Shown: in pieces, positions 24,532-35,865 of the stretch
Layout of the letters: every line of letters begins with the position of its first letter
How positions within the stretch are numbered: the stretch's first letter is position 1
Assembly: GCF_021018895.1 (NCBI RefSeq)
Contig: NC_079376.1
Coordinates: 17,416,001 to 17,480,000 of the forward strand
Direction: 5' to 3'
DNA from: Seriola aureovittata
Lineage: Eukaryota; Chordata; Actinopteri; Carangiformes; Carangidae
DNA length: 64,000 nt
Made by a program: the position numbers and the translations under genes
The notes under the pieces: model-generated
What the model saw: only the letters and a program-made list of their open reading frames with translations
Databases searched by the model: none
Told to the model about the DNA's origin: nothing

Positions 24532-24579
<48 letters not shown>
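24532..24579 (+). repeat. (TG)24 microsatellite
   Basis: Twenty-four uninterrupted TG units. It inflates open frames on both strands (poly-Cys/Val and poly-His/Thr), which are therefore not genes. Confidence 0.97.
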
Positions 24580-24582
<3 letters not shown>

Positions 24583-24934
24583 AGGTTCTCTGCAGGCATG
24601 TGTTTTTTGCCTCTCGAAACTAGTGAAAAAAATGATTCTATTTGTTTCCAATGGGGTTGTCCTTGTTTCAGTAATTTTCAATTATGGAACAAGGCAGACT
24701 AATGCAAATCACCCCATTTGCATCAGGAAAATGAGACTTGATTGAAGTAAGTAATTTGAGTTGAAATTTATTTCATGGCACAGACAAAACTTGTCAACTT
24801 TTTAGAAAAATCTGATTTTCAGGCCCATGGCTAGACAAAAGTTTTTTGCAGAACATATTAAGGCTGTGTATTGGCTATGTATGATAATTCTACTGACCAG
24901 TATCAATACAACTATCAGCCATACAAGCAGTTGT
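24580..24934. other. Unique non-coding DNA
   Basis: Nothing recognised between the TG tract and the next family A copy. Confidence 0.5.
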
Positions 24935-25170
24935 GAGCTAAATACTAACTGTACCAAGTTCTTTTTCTTTTGTCTTTTCCAATCCATCTGGTAGATGTTG
25001 AGACTTTTCACTGCATAAGTGAAAACTTTGACCTGTTGGTGTTGCTACATGAAAAGTCAGAGAATCAATAAACTCATTAGAATTCATCCTCTGGGTAAGT
25101 GGATAACTGTACCAAATTTTATGGCAATCCATGTGATAGTGTTGTTGTGATATTTAAGGCTGGACGTAAA
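24935..25170 (+). repeat. Dispersed repeat family A, copy 3 (partial)
   Basis: Only the tandem submodules remain. The first reads 'aactgtaccaagtt' ... 'ccaatccatctggtagatgt' ... 'tgagacttttcactg'. The second reads 'gaaaagtcagagaatc' ... 'attagaattcatcctctggg' ... 'ttttatggcaatccatgtga'. Both submodules repeat the same motif order, which shows the family's internal duplication. Confidence 0.7.
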
Positions 25171-26148
25171 CAGAAAGAGCAGCACTGATGCTGTCAAACA
25201 CTGGAAGCTGGCGTCAAATGAGATCACCTTGGTTACGTTCTCTTTGATCAGACAGTTGCCGATCTGATTCAACATTTTGCCAGTTTTAGGGCTGTTTTAT
25301 TTGGGCAGAGTTCTTGTGCAGCTTCTTGTGTTTCAAAGACATGAAACATTTGAAAGCTTCAGCTTTTTTTGGTAAATGAAAAATAGGGCTTTCTTGAAAA
25401 ACATGTTTGTGTTTCTCTCAGTAAGGCACATTGAAATAAGCGTTGCCATAGTATTGGAACACGACCTCGGTTTTCATATCAGCACTGGCATAAAAAAATA
25501 AAAAATAAATAAAAAAATCAAATTCTACCGAGCTATGATCTCAATATATTTGATTGTTGATAGTGTATCCGTTAATCTTAAGTGAGACTATATAACTTTC
25601 TTAAATTACTGAGCAGCAGCAACTGTGGTTAATCAGTAGATAATGGTAAGTGTTAAAATACAGTCTAACAGGCACAAGTAGAGAACAATCATAAAGTCAG
25701 TGAACTGAACTTTTCATTAAAAGTTACAAGTTTAAAGCCTCACTGGATGACTCAGACTATAGACACTATAAACAAGTCACTATTCACTGTTTGTTTCACT
25801 CAAAAAAGTCTAAGACCATGTTAATATAAAGAATAACTCTATTTTAAAGCCGAACCCAGTGTCCTTTCACATCAGACACACACACACACACACTTTCTCA
25901 TGTGCAAAGACTTCATAAATGGGCTGGAGTGGGTGTGCGTGTCTGTGTGAGTGTGTGTCTGACTAAGAAGCGATGGCACAGTGTCACCACACTCATCAAT
26001 CTACCAGCTCTCCCTTAGGATGATGTCATTGGCACCAAGCCTGGCTGGTGGCCCACTGGACTGAGGGGACCAACTCTCATTATCTCCCGTCCAGATTTAT
26101 AGGGCTGCCGTGCTCATATTTTACACTGGGGAACATGGAGGGGACAGA
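25171..26148. other. Unique AT-rich DNA
   Basis: A short CA tract lies at 25877-25893 and an A-rich patch at 25490-25520. No exon or repeat recognised. Confidence 0.5.
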
Positions 26149-26163
26149 GGGAGGGAGGGAGGG
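26149..26163 (+). other. G-quadruplex motif
   Basis: Four GGG runs separated by single A bases fit the strict G3-N1 quadruplex pattern, within a longer purine tract (26136-26205). Confidence 0.6.
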
Positions 26164-26311
26164 AGAGAAAGATGGAAAGAAGGAGAGAGTGGGAGCGACT
26201 GAGAGCATTTACTGATAAATCACCCTGCCTGACTATTCACTCTTTAAAGAAAACTCTCCTGCTATCAGCACTCTCAGTAGCATCAGATATCAAAGTGAGT
26301 GTGTATTTGTG

Positions 26312-26314
<3 letters not shown>

Positions 26315-26364
<50 letters not shown>
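26315..26364 (+). repeat. (TG)25 microsatellite
   Basis: Twenty-five uninterrupted TG units, followed by GAGAGA. Confidence 0.97.
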
Positions 26365-26366
<2 letters not shown>

Positions 26367-27785
26367 AGAATGTGCATTCCTCTTTAGACGCCATATGCCG
26401 CTACTACAGACAGAAACGCAACGCACTTTGTAAAACTTCCCAGAGTGGGAACATTTGAAGTAAAGACTTGGCATTTGATTCCTGTTTATTTCTCTCTTTC
26501 TCACACACAACCTACAGAGGTTACCACCTGTGCAGATGAGTTATGACTTATCCCGTCTGGCAAACAAATACACACACACTCACACACACTCATCTGTTCA
26601 CACACAAAACCCGCCGTCTCGCCAGTTCTATCAAATCAAAACAAACTTCAAACAGCCAAACTCTCCATGTGTTGGATGCAGATGTAACGGGAGAACTTGG
26701 CAGAGCTGAGAAACACCCTCCTCATCTTCTCCCTCTTCCAAACCCCCTCTGTCTCTCTCTGCATGTCACCATAATGTCACAACATTGTTCCACGTGATTG
26801 GATGTCTGTGTAACGATGAGAGATTGGCACTCGGCATCACCACACAGCAGATTTCAGCAGGCACACACCTGCTGCCTTTGGCGCACACTGCTCCGCCTGG
26901 GACTGGTACAAGGTACAGATGTAGCAGTGCACGTGTTTGTGTGTATGTGCATGTGTACTTTACGAGTACTGTCCAGGGTATTGCATTATTCTCCATCTCC
27001 TGGAATGGGCCTAATGGGCCGTGAGGAGAAAGCAGACGAAGCAGGCCCAGAGGCAGCGTACGATGTGTCTAACACCTGGTCAGTCATGTCACCGGGCGGC
27101 CATATTGGATGTGTGCCGGGTCCTTCTGTCTCTTTGTTAACTAGTAAATGCATCTTGGGGAATAGCCAGGGTGGCTTTGCTTACAGCAAATTCTTAATCC
27201 AAACCCACTGCCTACAGACTGGCAAATTGTTATGCCAGACGACAACGTTTATTTAAAAACTCTGTGTGGTAAGTGCTTGTATTTGCCTTTAAAAAAACTG
27301 ATGATATAATTCCATTGGTAACAGAAGATTACCCATTGCTTTATTTCTAAATGTGAAAGTTGTCAAGCCCAACAACATATTTCCCTTGAGATTCCCTTGA
27401 GACAGAACTTTCCAACATGCAATTTCAGTTTGCTCCTGTGGTTGTTAATTAGTAATACACAGTAATAGTAGTAACCTTAGCAATATATAGGTTGTTGTGC
27501 ATTTTCTTGTCTTCTTTTCTTTTCTCCTTTTAACATTTTTAACATGTTTGTGTGCATTGGTGGCAGAGCAACGAGCTGTCAACCCAACACTTTACACATC
27601 GAACAGACAAAAGAATTAGAATCTGTTGTCTCTCACTGCTGAATGCTTCACTGTGTTCACCAGCTAGTTGCTAACTCTGTGTGTGTGCTGTTTGTGATGG
27701 CACATAGCATACAGTTGTTTTTTTTGTTTGTTTGTTTTTTAGAGATTTTTAATTGAACGCAACTGCCTGCTGCTGCTGCCCACAC
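26365..27785. other. Unique DNA, no gene supported
   Basis: The 152-codon open frame at 26798-27256 has no recognised domain and no convincing splice sites. An 11-bp perfect tandem duplication lies at 27381-27402 (ttcccttgaga twice). Confidence 0.45.
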
Positions 27786-27955
27786 AGAAGTGTAGTATAT
27801 GACATTTATGTCCCTATATCAAGAGTGATGTTGATATACAGTATATGTAGTCTATATTATTATCAAATATATACATCCTCTGGCTATATGAAAATGCAAG
27901 TTTATAACATATATGAAATGCCCATAATTAATACCCATTATAGAATGTTTGAAAA

Positions 27956-28001
<46 letters not shown>

Positions 28002-28420
28002 TTTTTATATGGTATAACATGTTGTGACCATATATGTTAACGGTATATATGCAAGTTAAATAAAATAACATACATATAACAATTATATTTGCTTATATAT
28101 GTTTTTCTTATTTATTTCTCATTCATTTTAAACATGTCCATCTTCCCAGAGAGTGGTCTCAGACTTTTGGAAACTATGATATATAATATCAACATATATT
28201 GACAGGCTCTGGGATGGATATATATTTATGTAACATATGTCTACAGCACAAGCATAAATACATAAACATACATATCGGTTTGGGTTAGACATATGCAGTA
28301 TGTCAATATATGAGATTTATTCCAATTTCTAATGGGTTTTATATGTAATTTTTTAAATATATGTTTTTATATTATATGTACATACATTTCATACATGGAA
28401 ATTCAATATATGTACACATA
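27786..28420. repeat. AT-rich block dense in ATATG/CATAT words
   Basis: About 630 bp in which ATATGT, ACATAT, TATATG and related words recur irregularly on both strands, including a pure (AT)n tract at 27962-27996. The words appear as near-palindromes rather than in one tandem register. It may be a decayed satellite or a palindromic transposable element. No coding potential. Confidence 0.55.
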
Positions 28421-28685
28421 TTACATTTGAGTATGTGTGGAAATGACGATGATGAAATGAAAACAGTGACGTATTGAGCTGTAAAACCAAAACAGTGAGT
28501 TAAAAGATGAAGAAATGCTCCATAGAGCCGAGGGGAACTGTGTTGCAGTTGGATGATAATTCTTTGTGGGTTCAACATTACAGGCGACCCCTTTCGTGTC
28601 ACACTTAGAAACTTAATTCATTTAAAAATACAAAAATATTGATCAGAGCAGCTTTAAACCTCACACATCAAGAAGGAGAAATAAT

Positions 28686-28710
28686 GGGGGGGGGGGGGGG
28701 GGGGGGGGGG
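28686..28710 (+). repeat. G25 homopolymer
   Basis: Twenty-five consecutive guanines, flanked by unique sequence. An uncommon length for G in vertebrate DNA; true length is uncertain because such runs collapse or stutter in sequencing. Confidence 0.9.
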
Positions 28711-31700
28711 CTCATGCGTGTCTGAACCAGGACACTGTGCTCAAGGCAATATCTGAGAGAAGAGCCATGCAAATAATGATAAAAGCAAGATGGGACGCTC
28801 TCTCAAAGCCGTGAATAACGAATTAACTCAAAGCACAAAAGCATGACATTTCAGTCTTGTGACCGTAAAACTGCTGCAACACAGAAGGGACCGCAGATAA
28901 CATATAGACAGGTGCACAAGATCAACATCAATAAACCAGTGACCTCAAGCATGCAAGGAAGAGGAAATAAGGAAGCACCTCTGATAGGCTGGAAACCAAG
29001 AAGCCACACACACATAAATCATGCTTGATAGTCCAGAGAGAGGTACTCGCTTTGACCATATTGAATGCATAAGGATGTGTTTCCACGCACTGACGCCTGG
29101 TGATTGAATGTAAACACTATCACGCTGTTCACTGGGCTTTCCCTGCAGAGTGATTTGAGCTCCACTGACCTGTTATCGTCACTCTGCTTGTAACAACGTC
29201 CCCCTCCCCGTCAGTGAAGCTTAGATCTGAGTCACAGCAGCTCGATGGGAATACAATGTAACTACCCTTCTCCACGGGATACACCCATTAGATGCTGCAG
29301 GGGTGGCTTACAGGGGCAAATGCTAACGGTGCAAAAGCCAAAAGGGCTAAGAGAGAGCTGACACAGGCTTGGACCTGTTCATCTGCATCCGCTTCAAAAT
29401 AGGAGGCGCACTGGGGAACACCAGGCAACTGCAGTGCAGCAGGGGAGTTTTTTTTATTTTATTCTATGTATCACAATGTGATGACTTCAAAAGCGCCTTA
29501 ATGCTGAAGGCAATACCATGTGACAATTCATAACAGAGGAATTCTTCAGAGACCCTCCGTGTCCCTCTGTAGCCTAGCAACCACAACACAGCTCTTTTTT
29601 GCTCTGCAGTGTACGTTACAGGTGGAGGCAACACTATAACACGAGCAAACATTAGCATGCCTGAGAAACGAGGAATGACATGTAAGAGGAGAGAAAAAAT
29701 AAACAAGAGGGAGTGCATATGTGTGACAGGAAGTGACACAAAAGAAGTGAGAAACAAAAGAAGAGAAAAATGTGACAGACTCGCACACCATAGCTCTCCC
29801 ATGTTTGAAGACATCCCGTTGTCATAGCGATGGGCAGGGAGGAGGAGGCGAGCAAGGTGTTTGTGGAGTCTCCTTCCTGTGTGCAAAGTGTTTTCCCTCA
29901 CACTCTCTTACTTAGAGCAGATGCATAAGCATAAAGCTAATCCGCCGTCTCCACCAGGACTGATTTAATGTGGCCCACTTCCATTCCAGACAGGAAGACG
30001 CCCATGGAGGGAGGATGCTAATGCTCTTTACTCTCTATTCTATGGCCCTCTTTAGGATCTGATGATTGTGGTTGGAGTCAGGGGTTGAAGGATGAGGAAG
30101 GGTTTATCTCTGACTGAAAGATGAATATTACATGACCCGAGGTTATCCTCGATAAATATGCTCATGAGTCATGGAGTCGTAGCAGAAGTGTATTTGCAAA
30201 TGCAATAAATATCACAACGATGGCCTCTTTTATGTCTTTACGACTCCATAGCCCTGGCTATCTATCACAGCATGTTATTTCATTCATAGTCTGATGGCGC
30301 AAGAAACGCAGAGACGAAATCATTCACTTATTCATGCAGCCATTTACTAGGTTTAATCTCCTTGATTTGAACAAAGTGTGAGCTCATCTGGAGGAGTGGT
30401 GGGCAAGTGATAAATGTGGGAATAGCACGCTGATGCTGAGCCCGATCTTTTAAAATTCCCAGTTCCCTCAGATGTTCTCTGAGCATTGATCAGTGGGCCC
30501 TGTGGATAGATGAGTAGTGGTGTGCAACCAGCCGTGGATTCCCAGATGACCCACACCCACATAATAACATCAGCGCTAACACTCTCAGCCGCACATATTC
30601 TAACCCATATTAGCATGTGTCCACCCACATATTTAAGCAGACTTATATGCTACTACTGTATGTGCAATCATGTAAACATTCAGGCTTTTTATCACTTGTC
30701 GGTACACGTGGCTGACGCATATAAATGTATTCAACGTATTCATTTGAATAGTGACAGTCCATTGTTTCTTAATAGACTGGGAGCACTCTGAATGACTCCT
30801 GGGGTATATTATCCCTGACCTTGTATTCAGAGTGCCTGGGTTAACAAGCTCTAACTAGCAGGCCGACAGCACAGGAGTCCATCAGAACTGTCTTTAAGTA
30901 GCCATGACTAAGTGGTAGTTGGCTGCAGATGGGGCCAACTCAGGTTTTAGGGGACTCTGCACTCTCCACTCCACAGAGGCTGCAGGCCGCTGACACCTTG
31001 GAGTGCAAGCACTCAAATATGGCACAGATATGGCATTATGAGTATTTGCCACATTACTGTGTATGCATTCATAGGAATCAGAAAGCGTGGCCGATTGTAT
31101 TTTAAACAGAATATAACCCACTGGCACCTGAAATATCCGTGGCAGAAAAGAACTGCTCAAGCTGTATCATTCCTGCAAGAATTTAACACAGTAAACAGAA
31201 AAAGTTGCTCCTGGTATGCAACACACAACAAGCTACCAGGCTGCATCCAAATGAGCCGTTGTCAGTGCGGCATCACCTACCAGCCTGGTGTGGTTAGGCT
31301 GACAGCTGCTTAATTTTAAAATGCCTACTGCCATTTTTTTTTTAACATTCAGGTCAAAAGGGAGTGGCCGCAGGCTGATTGGAGAAAAGCTGGAGTTAAA
31401 AAATAATTGGGCCTTATTTCTAAAGCACAAGGGAGCACTTCCTAAATCTGAGCAAATTTAAACCTTTTATCTGGTGGCATGTGAAAGTGCCCGGGCTCTT
31501 AGTGAGTCAGTCAACTCTAAAGCAAGAAGAGGCAAAGTTCCTTAATACAGTTAATGGGTTTGACCAGCAGGCGACTGACCGGCCTGTTACTTGGCCCATC
31601 AGTCAGATAGTCACTCAATTTGTGTTTGCCAGGGGAAAATGGTCAAGGTGCATACCACATAATGGAGATGACCTCAGTTTGATTCACGGTCCAGTGATCG

Positions 31701-31758
31701 AGCAACAATCTTGAAAGAGCTTGCATTTGCCATGGCTGACTCACTAATCATCAGAAAT
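28711..31758. other. Unique DNA with candidate regulatory stretch
   Basis: No supported exons. 30100-30360 is simple-repeat-free and contains an inverted repeat and an octamer palindrome (separate entry). The 145-codon reverse frame at 29464-29901 lacks family resemblance. Confidence 0.45.
30171..30249. promoter_or_regulatory. Inverted repeat around an octamer palindrome
   Basis: ATGGAGTCGTA at 30171-30181 pairs exactly with TACGACTCCAT at 30239-30249. Between the arms lies ATTTGCAAAT (30192-30201), a perfect palindrome related to the POU octamer. Symmetric spacing suggests a protein-binding module or a folded RNA, but neither can be shown here. Confidence 0.3.
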
Positions 31759-32003
31759 GTAATCGCCAATAATTTTGATTGTCGACTAGTTATTTATGTA
31801 ATTTATCAAGAATTTTTTTTTTGCTATTTTCATTTTCTCAAATGTAAGGATTCGCCGCTTTTCTCTTTCAGTTTTATATTGGATGAAAAATAAACTGTGA
31901 CCCATTTTCTGATATTTTATCAATTACACAATTAATAAATAAAAGTAATAATAACAGGATTGACTGATAAGTCAACAATGACAAAAGTCATTAGTTCAAG
32001 CAC
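31759..32003 (+). repeat. Dispersed repeat family B, near full length
   Basis: Runs from 'aataattttgattgtcgact' through 'ttctcaaatgtaaggattcg' and 'cattttctgatattttatca' to 'ttagttcaagcac'. This order matches a very common percomorph repeat whose ends carry 'attaatcg'-type sequence. The 3' half aligns with 2246-2372. Non-coding. Confidence 0.65.
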
Positions 32004-34368
32004 TACCTACAAAAGTAATTCTTAATACTTACTTAATAGTGTTAATTTATTTAAGATATCATAATCATTGAGTATCAGGTAATCTTAAAAAAGCAAAATG
32101 CACATCCTGTTTGCAATGTTATCAATTCTTCAATTGTTGACATAAAAGAACAGTCCAACTTACCCAAAGTAGGAAAACAAGTCTGTCCTTTGTAGTGTTT
32201 GTTTTTAAGTGAAGTCATATAAAAGAGAAAGTGAGGCCAGGTTTTGAGTTATGGTTACTGGAGGGGGCTTTATCCGAATAGTGGTGATGACAGGATTAAA
32301 ATGAGCACATCAAAGGGTAGAAATAGATTAAAGTGCCTGACAATGTCCTCTTTGTGCTTGGAAATAGAGAACCAGGGAGAAAAAATGTAGACTCATATTT
32401 AGCCTCTCTAACATGATTTAGGACCCTGAATAACAGGTGGAGAAGCTGGTATAAAAAAAATAAAATAAAAAAAAGGATTTGCATCAGCGTTTCACAGATG
32501 GTTCACTTTTGGGTTCACATTTTGTGACTCAGACATCAATTTCACTGGGAGAAAGAGATAAAAAAAAATGTTGAGTCTCATCTCCATTAGTCAGTCGTCC
32601 CTTTGGAGACAGCAGAAAGAGATTGATGGCTCGGGGAGAATAAACAGCTGGAACTTATGGGAACGGTCTGTCTGTGTCAGGACCAGCCTTGAATTCCCAA
32701 GGATAAAAGTAGCGTCGCGGCGTGGCTGGTTAAGGCAGAAAACATGCAGTGATACATGAGTCTGCCGTCTCATTTACAAAGTGACCCTGGGATTGAATAT
32801 TAACTTCAGGACAACTGGATATGGCAACGGAAAATAACTACCTTTATATGTAATTACATCTATAAAATGTTTGTGTGCACTGATGTGTGAATCTGCATGC
32901 GATTAAACCAAAGAGTCATAAAACGCAGACATGTGAATATCATTCTGTGGCTGCAGACAAGAGACATGGAATCTCAATCATAATGACAGAGCTGTATGGA
33001 ATAACTCGATCCAATCAAAGAACACTCAGGGGGTCAAATGCACTTCGATTAGGAGTCATTTGCATTTTTCCCACAATGCTGGTGATTTACACCCCTTAAA
33101 TAAAAGCCATCATCCACTGGCGGCCTCTGGCCCAGGGTGATTCAATTAATGGCAAGCACATCAACTCCCATATGTGGGACATGCCTGGGAGCTTGCTTGT
33201 CGATCAGCATCTGCCTCCCCTGCAACAAAATATGATTCCAATCAATGATGTAATGGCTTAGAGGCCCTGGACCTAATCAGCCTGGCAGGAGCCACAACGG
33301 CAATGGGAGGAATGATGGAACATTTTGTGTACGTGTGCATGTGTGTGTCCATGTGTGTGTGCATGCGTAGTCATGGGTCTGAACCAATCCAGTAGTCTGA
33401 TCAAGGATGTTTCTATAATAAAAACTGAAAAGTGTTTACCAATTGTGTTCTACGAGACAGCTTTCACATGAATAATAAAAAGGCCTTTGTTGTAAGTGTA
33501 AATAATAGAAGCACTGGAAAGCATGGAGCGGGAGGCGGTGGGGATGTTGTTGTGTGTGCGTCCACTTTGGTGGGCGATTTGCATTGCACTCCTAAAATAC
33601 TGTTGGGCTCATGATGGACAGCAATGCAGCAGTCTTTTTTTATTCCACACATTCTCATAACTGCAAGTATAAACAATGTAATATATGATGGCCAAGATGG
33701 ACCTGAAACAAAGCACTTTCTTTAATACCCTCCGGTAATAGCCTTCTACTAAGGCCAAACGAACAGATCAACAAAGTAAAAGGACATCCTGGTGATGGGA
33801 TCACAACCTCGTAGATGCCCGAATTATTCAGACTGGCACAACGTAATGAAATTCAATCACATCTCTGTTCTATTCAGGGAAATCAGGCCTGATGCCCAGT
33901 GAGAGAACTATCCATACAGGTAACCTCAGAGTCTACGTGGTGATTTTTCTATATCAGAGGTCACTAAAAGGCAGACTGCAGTCACGATCCAGAACCAGGT
34001 TCCATCCTATCCGGACCCGCATCTCTAACCTATAAATTATTGAGAATTATTAAAATTCTATTTTTATTTTAACTGGTGTAGCTGTTCAAGCCTTTGCGGC
34101 GCGTGATGCCACTCAGCCAATCACTGCAACTCGAGGGAGGACTCGAGATGAGATGGTAGACAATGTCAGGGAAAGAATTGGGGGAATTGGATATAAGAGG
34201 GAAAGAAAGGGAAAAGGAGGTGTGAAAGATGTTCAGTTGTAAAGATGTGTTGAGATTGTTTATTATGAAAATGGTTGAGACTGTTAAGATGGAGTTAAAA
34301 ATAAAGAGGAAAAACACATATTAGCACTATTTCAATTTTTGTAAAATGAAGCACTTTATTTTAAGATG
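32004..34368. other. Unique DNA with candidate conserved element
   Basis: 32980-33310 is the most enhancer-like stretch in the window (separate entry). A CCAAT (about 34118), TATA-like ATATAAG (about 34191) and AATAAA (about 34304) occur in order between 34076 and 34315 and could be a small retroelement promoter or chance. No exon supported. Confidence 0.4.
32980..33310. promoter_or_regulatory. Candidate conserved non-coding element
   Basis: Balanced composition, no simple repeats, and ordered sites: AATCAAAG (33013-33020, TCF/LEF-like), ATTTGCAT (33058-33065, POU octamer) and CAATTAATGG (33143-33152, homeodomain-like). It then runs through GC-balanced sequence to 33310. No splice-flanked open frame. 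Conservation is inferred, not tested. Confidence 0.28.
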
Positions 34369-34858
34369 TGTTGAAGAAAATTCACTCAAGTCCTTAGCTT
34401 TGAGTTTGCTGTAGTGATGCAAGTTTATTGGTATCCCAGGATACGGTGAGTCAACTGACACAGAGCGGGTCTGAGGCAGTAGACTGACCCAGAGTGAAGG
34501 GCAGGGGGACACTTATACAGTTGAAGACAATGGGATGGACAACTGTATTTGCATATACCTGGGGTTACAGACATTTGGTCAGACAGGAAAGGAAATTAGA
34601 GACAAAAAGTAATGTTCTCTAGAGGTGTTGCAGTGTAACACCTAGGTTCAAGTGATCAGGGGGGTAGGAGGGGCTCTTAGGCTGGATCAGCATATCTACA
34701 GGTAAGATGTTGTTATGACGATGAAGTGTTGGTGATGTAAGAGGGAAGAAGGGGTGTTATACAGGGACAGACGGTGGTTGATAAGGTAAGTAGTATCTCT
34801 TTGATCAAAGGATCAAGGGGCCAACTCAGTGGGGTTATAGAGTTGTTCCTAGGTGTCA
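34369..34858 (-). mobile_element. Possible solo LTR, minus orientation
   Basis: On the minus strand a TATA box (ctgtataagt, 34511-34520) is followed about 90 bases on by AATAAA (34424-34429), the order of an LTR's U3-R boundary. The right boundary could be TGACACC near 34858. CTTGC occurs just outside that boundary and again just after the AATAAA, a possible 5-bp target duplication, though it would give unusual LTR ends. Retroviral and gypsy-like elements share this layout. No gag, pol or env frame is present, so at most this is an isolated, non-coding terminal repeat. Confidence 0.25.
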
Positions 34859-35811
34859 GCAAGTCTACACTGAAGACTGTGTACCTCTTTGAATTTCAAT
34901 TGAAATCCTGTTCTAGCATGTAGCGGTGAACATAAACCACTTGAAATTGCTCAACATAGAGTAGGTGCCATTACAATGCCTGAATATTATAGACAAGTTG
35001 TGGCAGACCCTAAATGTTCAAGTTGGCAGCCTGAATGATATCAACGCAAGCTTCCTAAAAGCCCGGTGGACTCATTTAGAGCTCACTTCATATGCCTGCT
35101 AATGAAAAAAAGACCAATGCCCATCTGTACAGTGCATCTGTTCCCTGGAATCACTCACAGACAGTTCAGGAAGCTGACACAGCGATCCCCATTGTCATTC
35201 ACAGAGCCGGTGTACTCCTGCATTTGGCCGGCAAATCCAGAGCTGTCTTCGTCTCACAACTCTTAAATGACACCGAGGGTTTGTCTCATCTGTCCCCAGC
35301 GGAATGCAGATCCAATCCTCCTGAGAGCCAAATTGGCACTGGCGGAGGAGCTGGACGCACACATCTGGAGACGTTAAGGTAGGTCAGTGCTGAAAGGCAC
35401 CACTGCACACCTGCAAATATTTATACATGAAATTTCTTCCATTGAATTATTTAACTCTCATTAAACATAGCTCCAGTTTGTGCCTCGCCACTGGAAGTGA
35501 CAGCTTGGGAAAGAGGTTAAAAATCATTTTTATGAAGCAGCGAATTAAATATTTTTTTTAACCAGATGGTTAGAAGTGTCTTTGAGGATTCGGGAAACAT
35601 CTTCAAAACAGCAGTAAATGTTGTTAAATGACCTTCTGGCTTTTTAAAGATCTCTGGGTGTTTATCTTTCAGACAAATCTGATGCTTAACTATGTGACTT
35701 GAATGAAATGGCAAAACATGAGAGGCACAATTTGGGGCGGGTTGAGTGTTTTCCTTCCACCACTATTCTGGTTCAATTTCAAACAGGTAAAAACAATACC
35801 CTCACACCTAG
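34859..35811. other. Unique DNA, one unsupported open frame
   Basis: A 96-codon frame (35092-35382) runs up to TTAAG|gtaggt at 35379, a donor-like site, but no good acceptor precedes it and no domain is recognised. Confidence 0.45.
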
Positions 35812-35865
35812 GAGCTACAAGCGCTACAAGAGCTACAAGAGCTACAAGAGCTACAAGAGCCAAAG
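35812..35865 (+). repeat. 9-bp minisatellite, five units plus a remnant
   Basis: GAGCTACAA repeated five times (the second unit GCGCTACAA), then a degenerate unit. Because the period is a multiple of three, it keeps frames open on both strands (Ser-Tyr-Lys or Ala-Leu-Val repeats), which explains the short frames overlapping it. Confidence 0.95.

Noticed and set aside
24341..24745. 134-codon frame spanning the TG tract
   Set aside because: Most of its length is poly-Cys/Val from the microsatellite.
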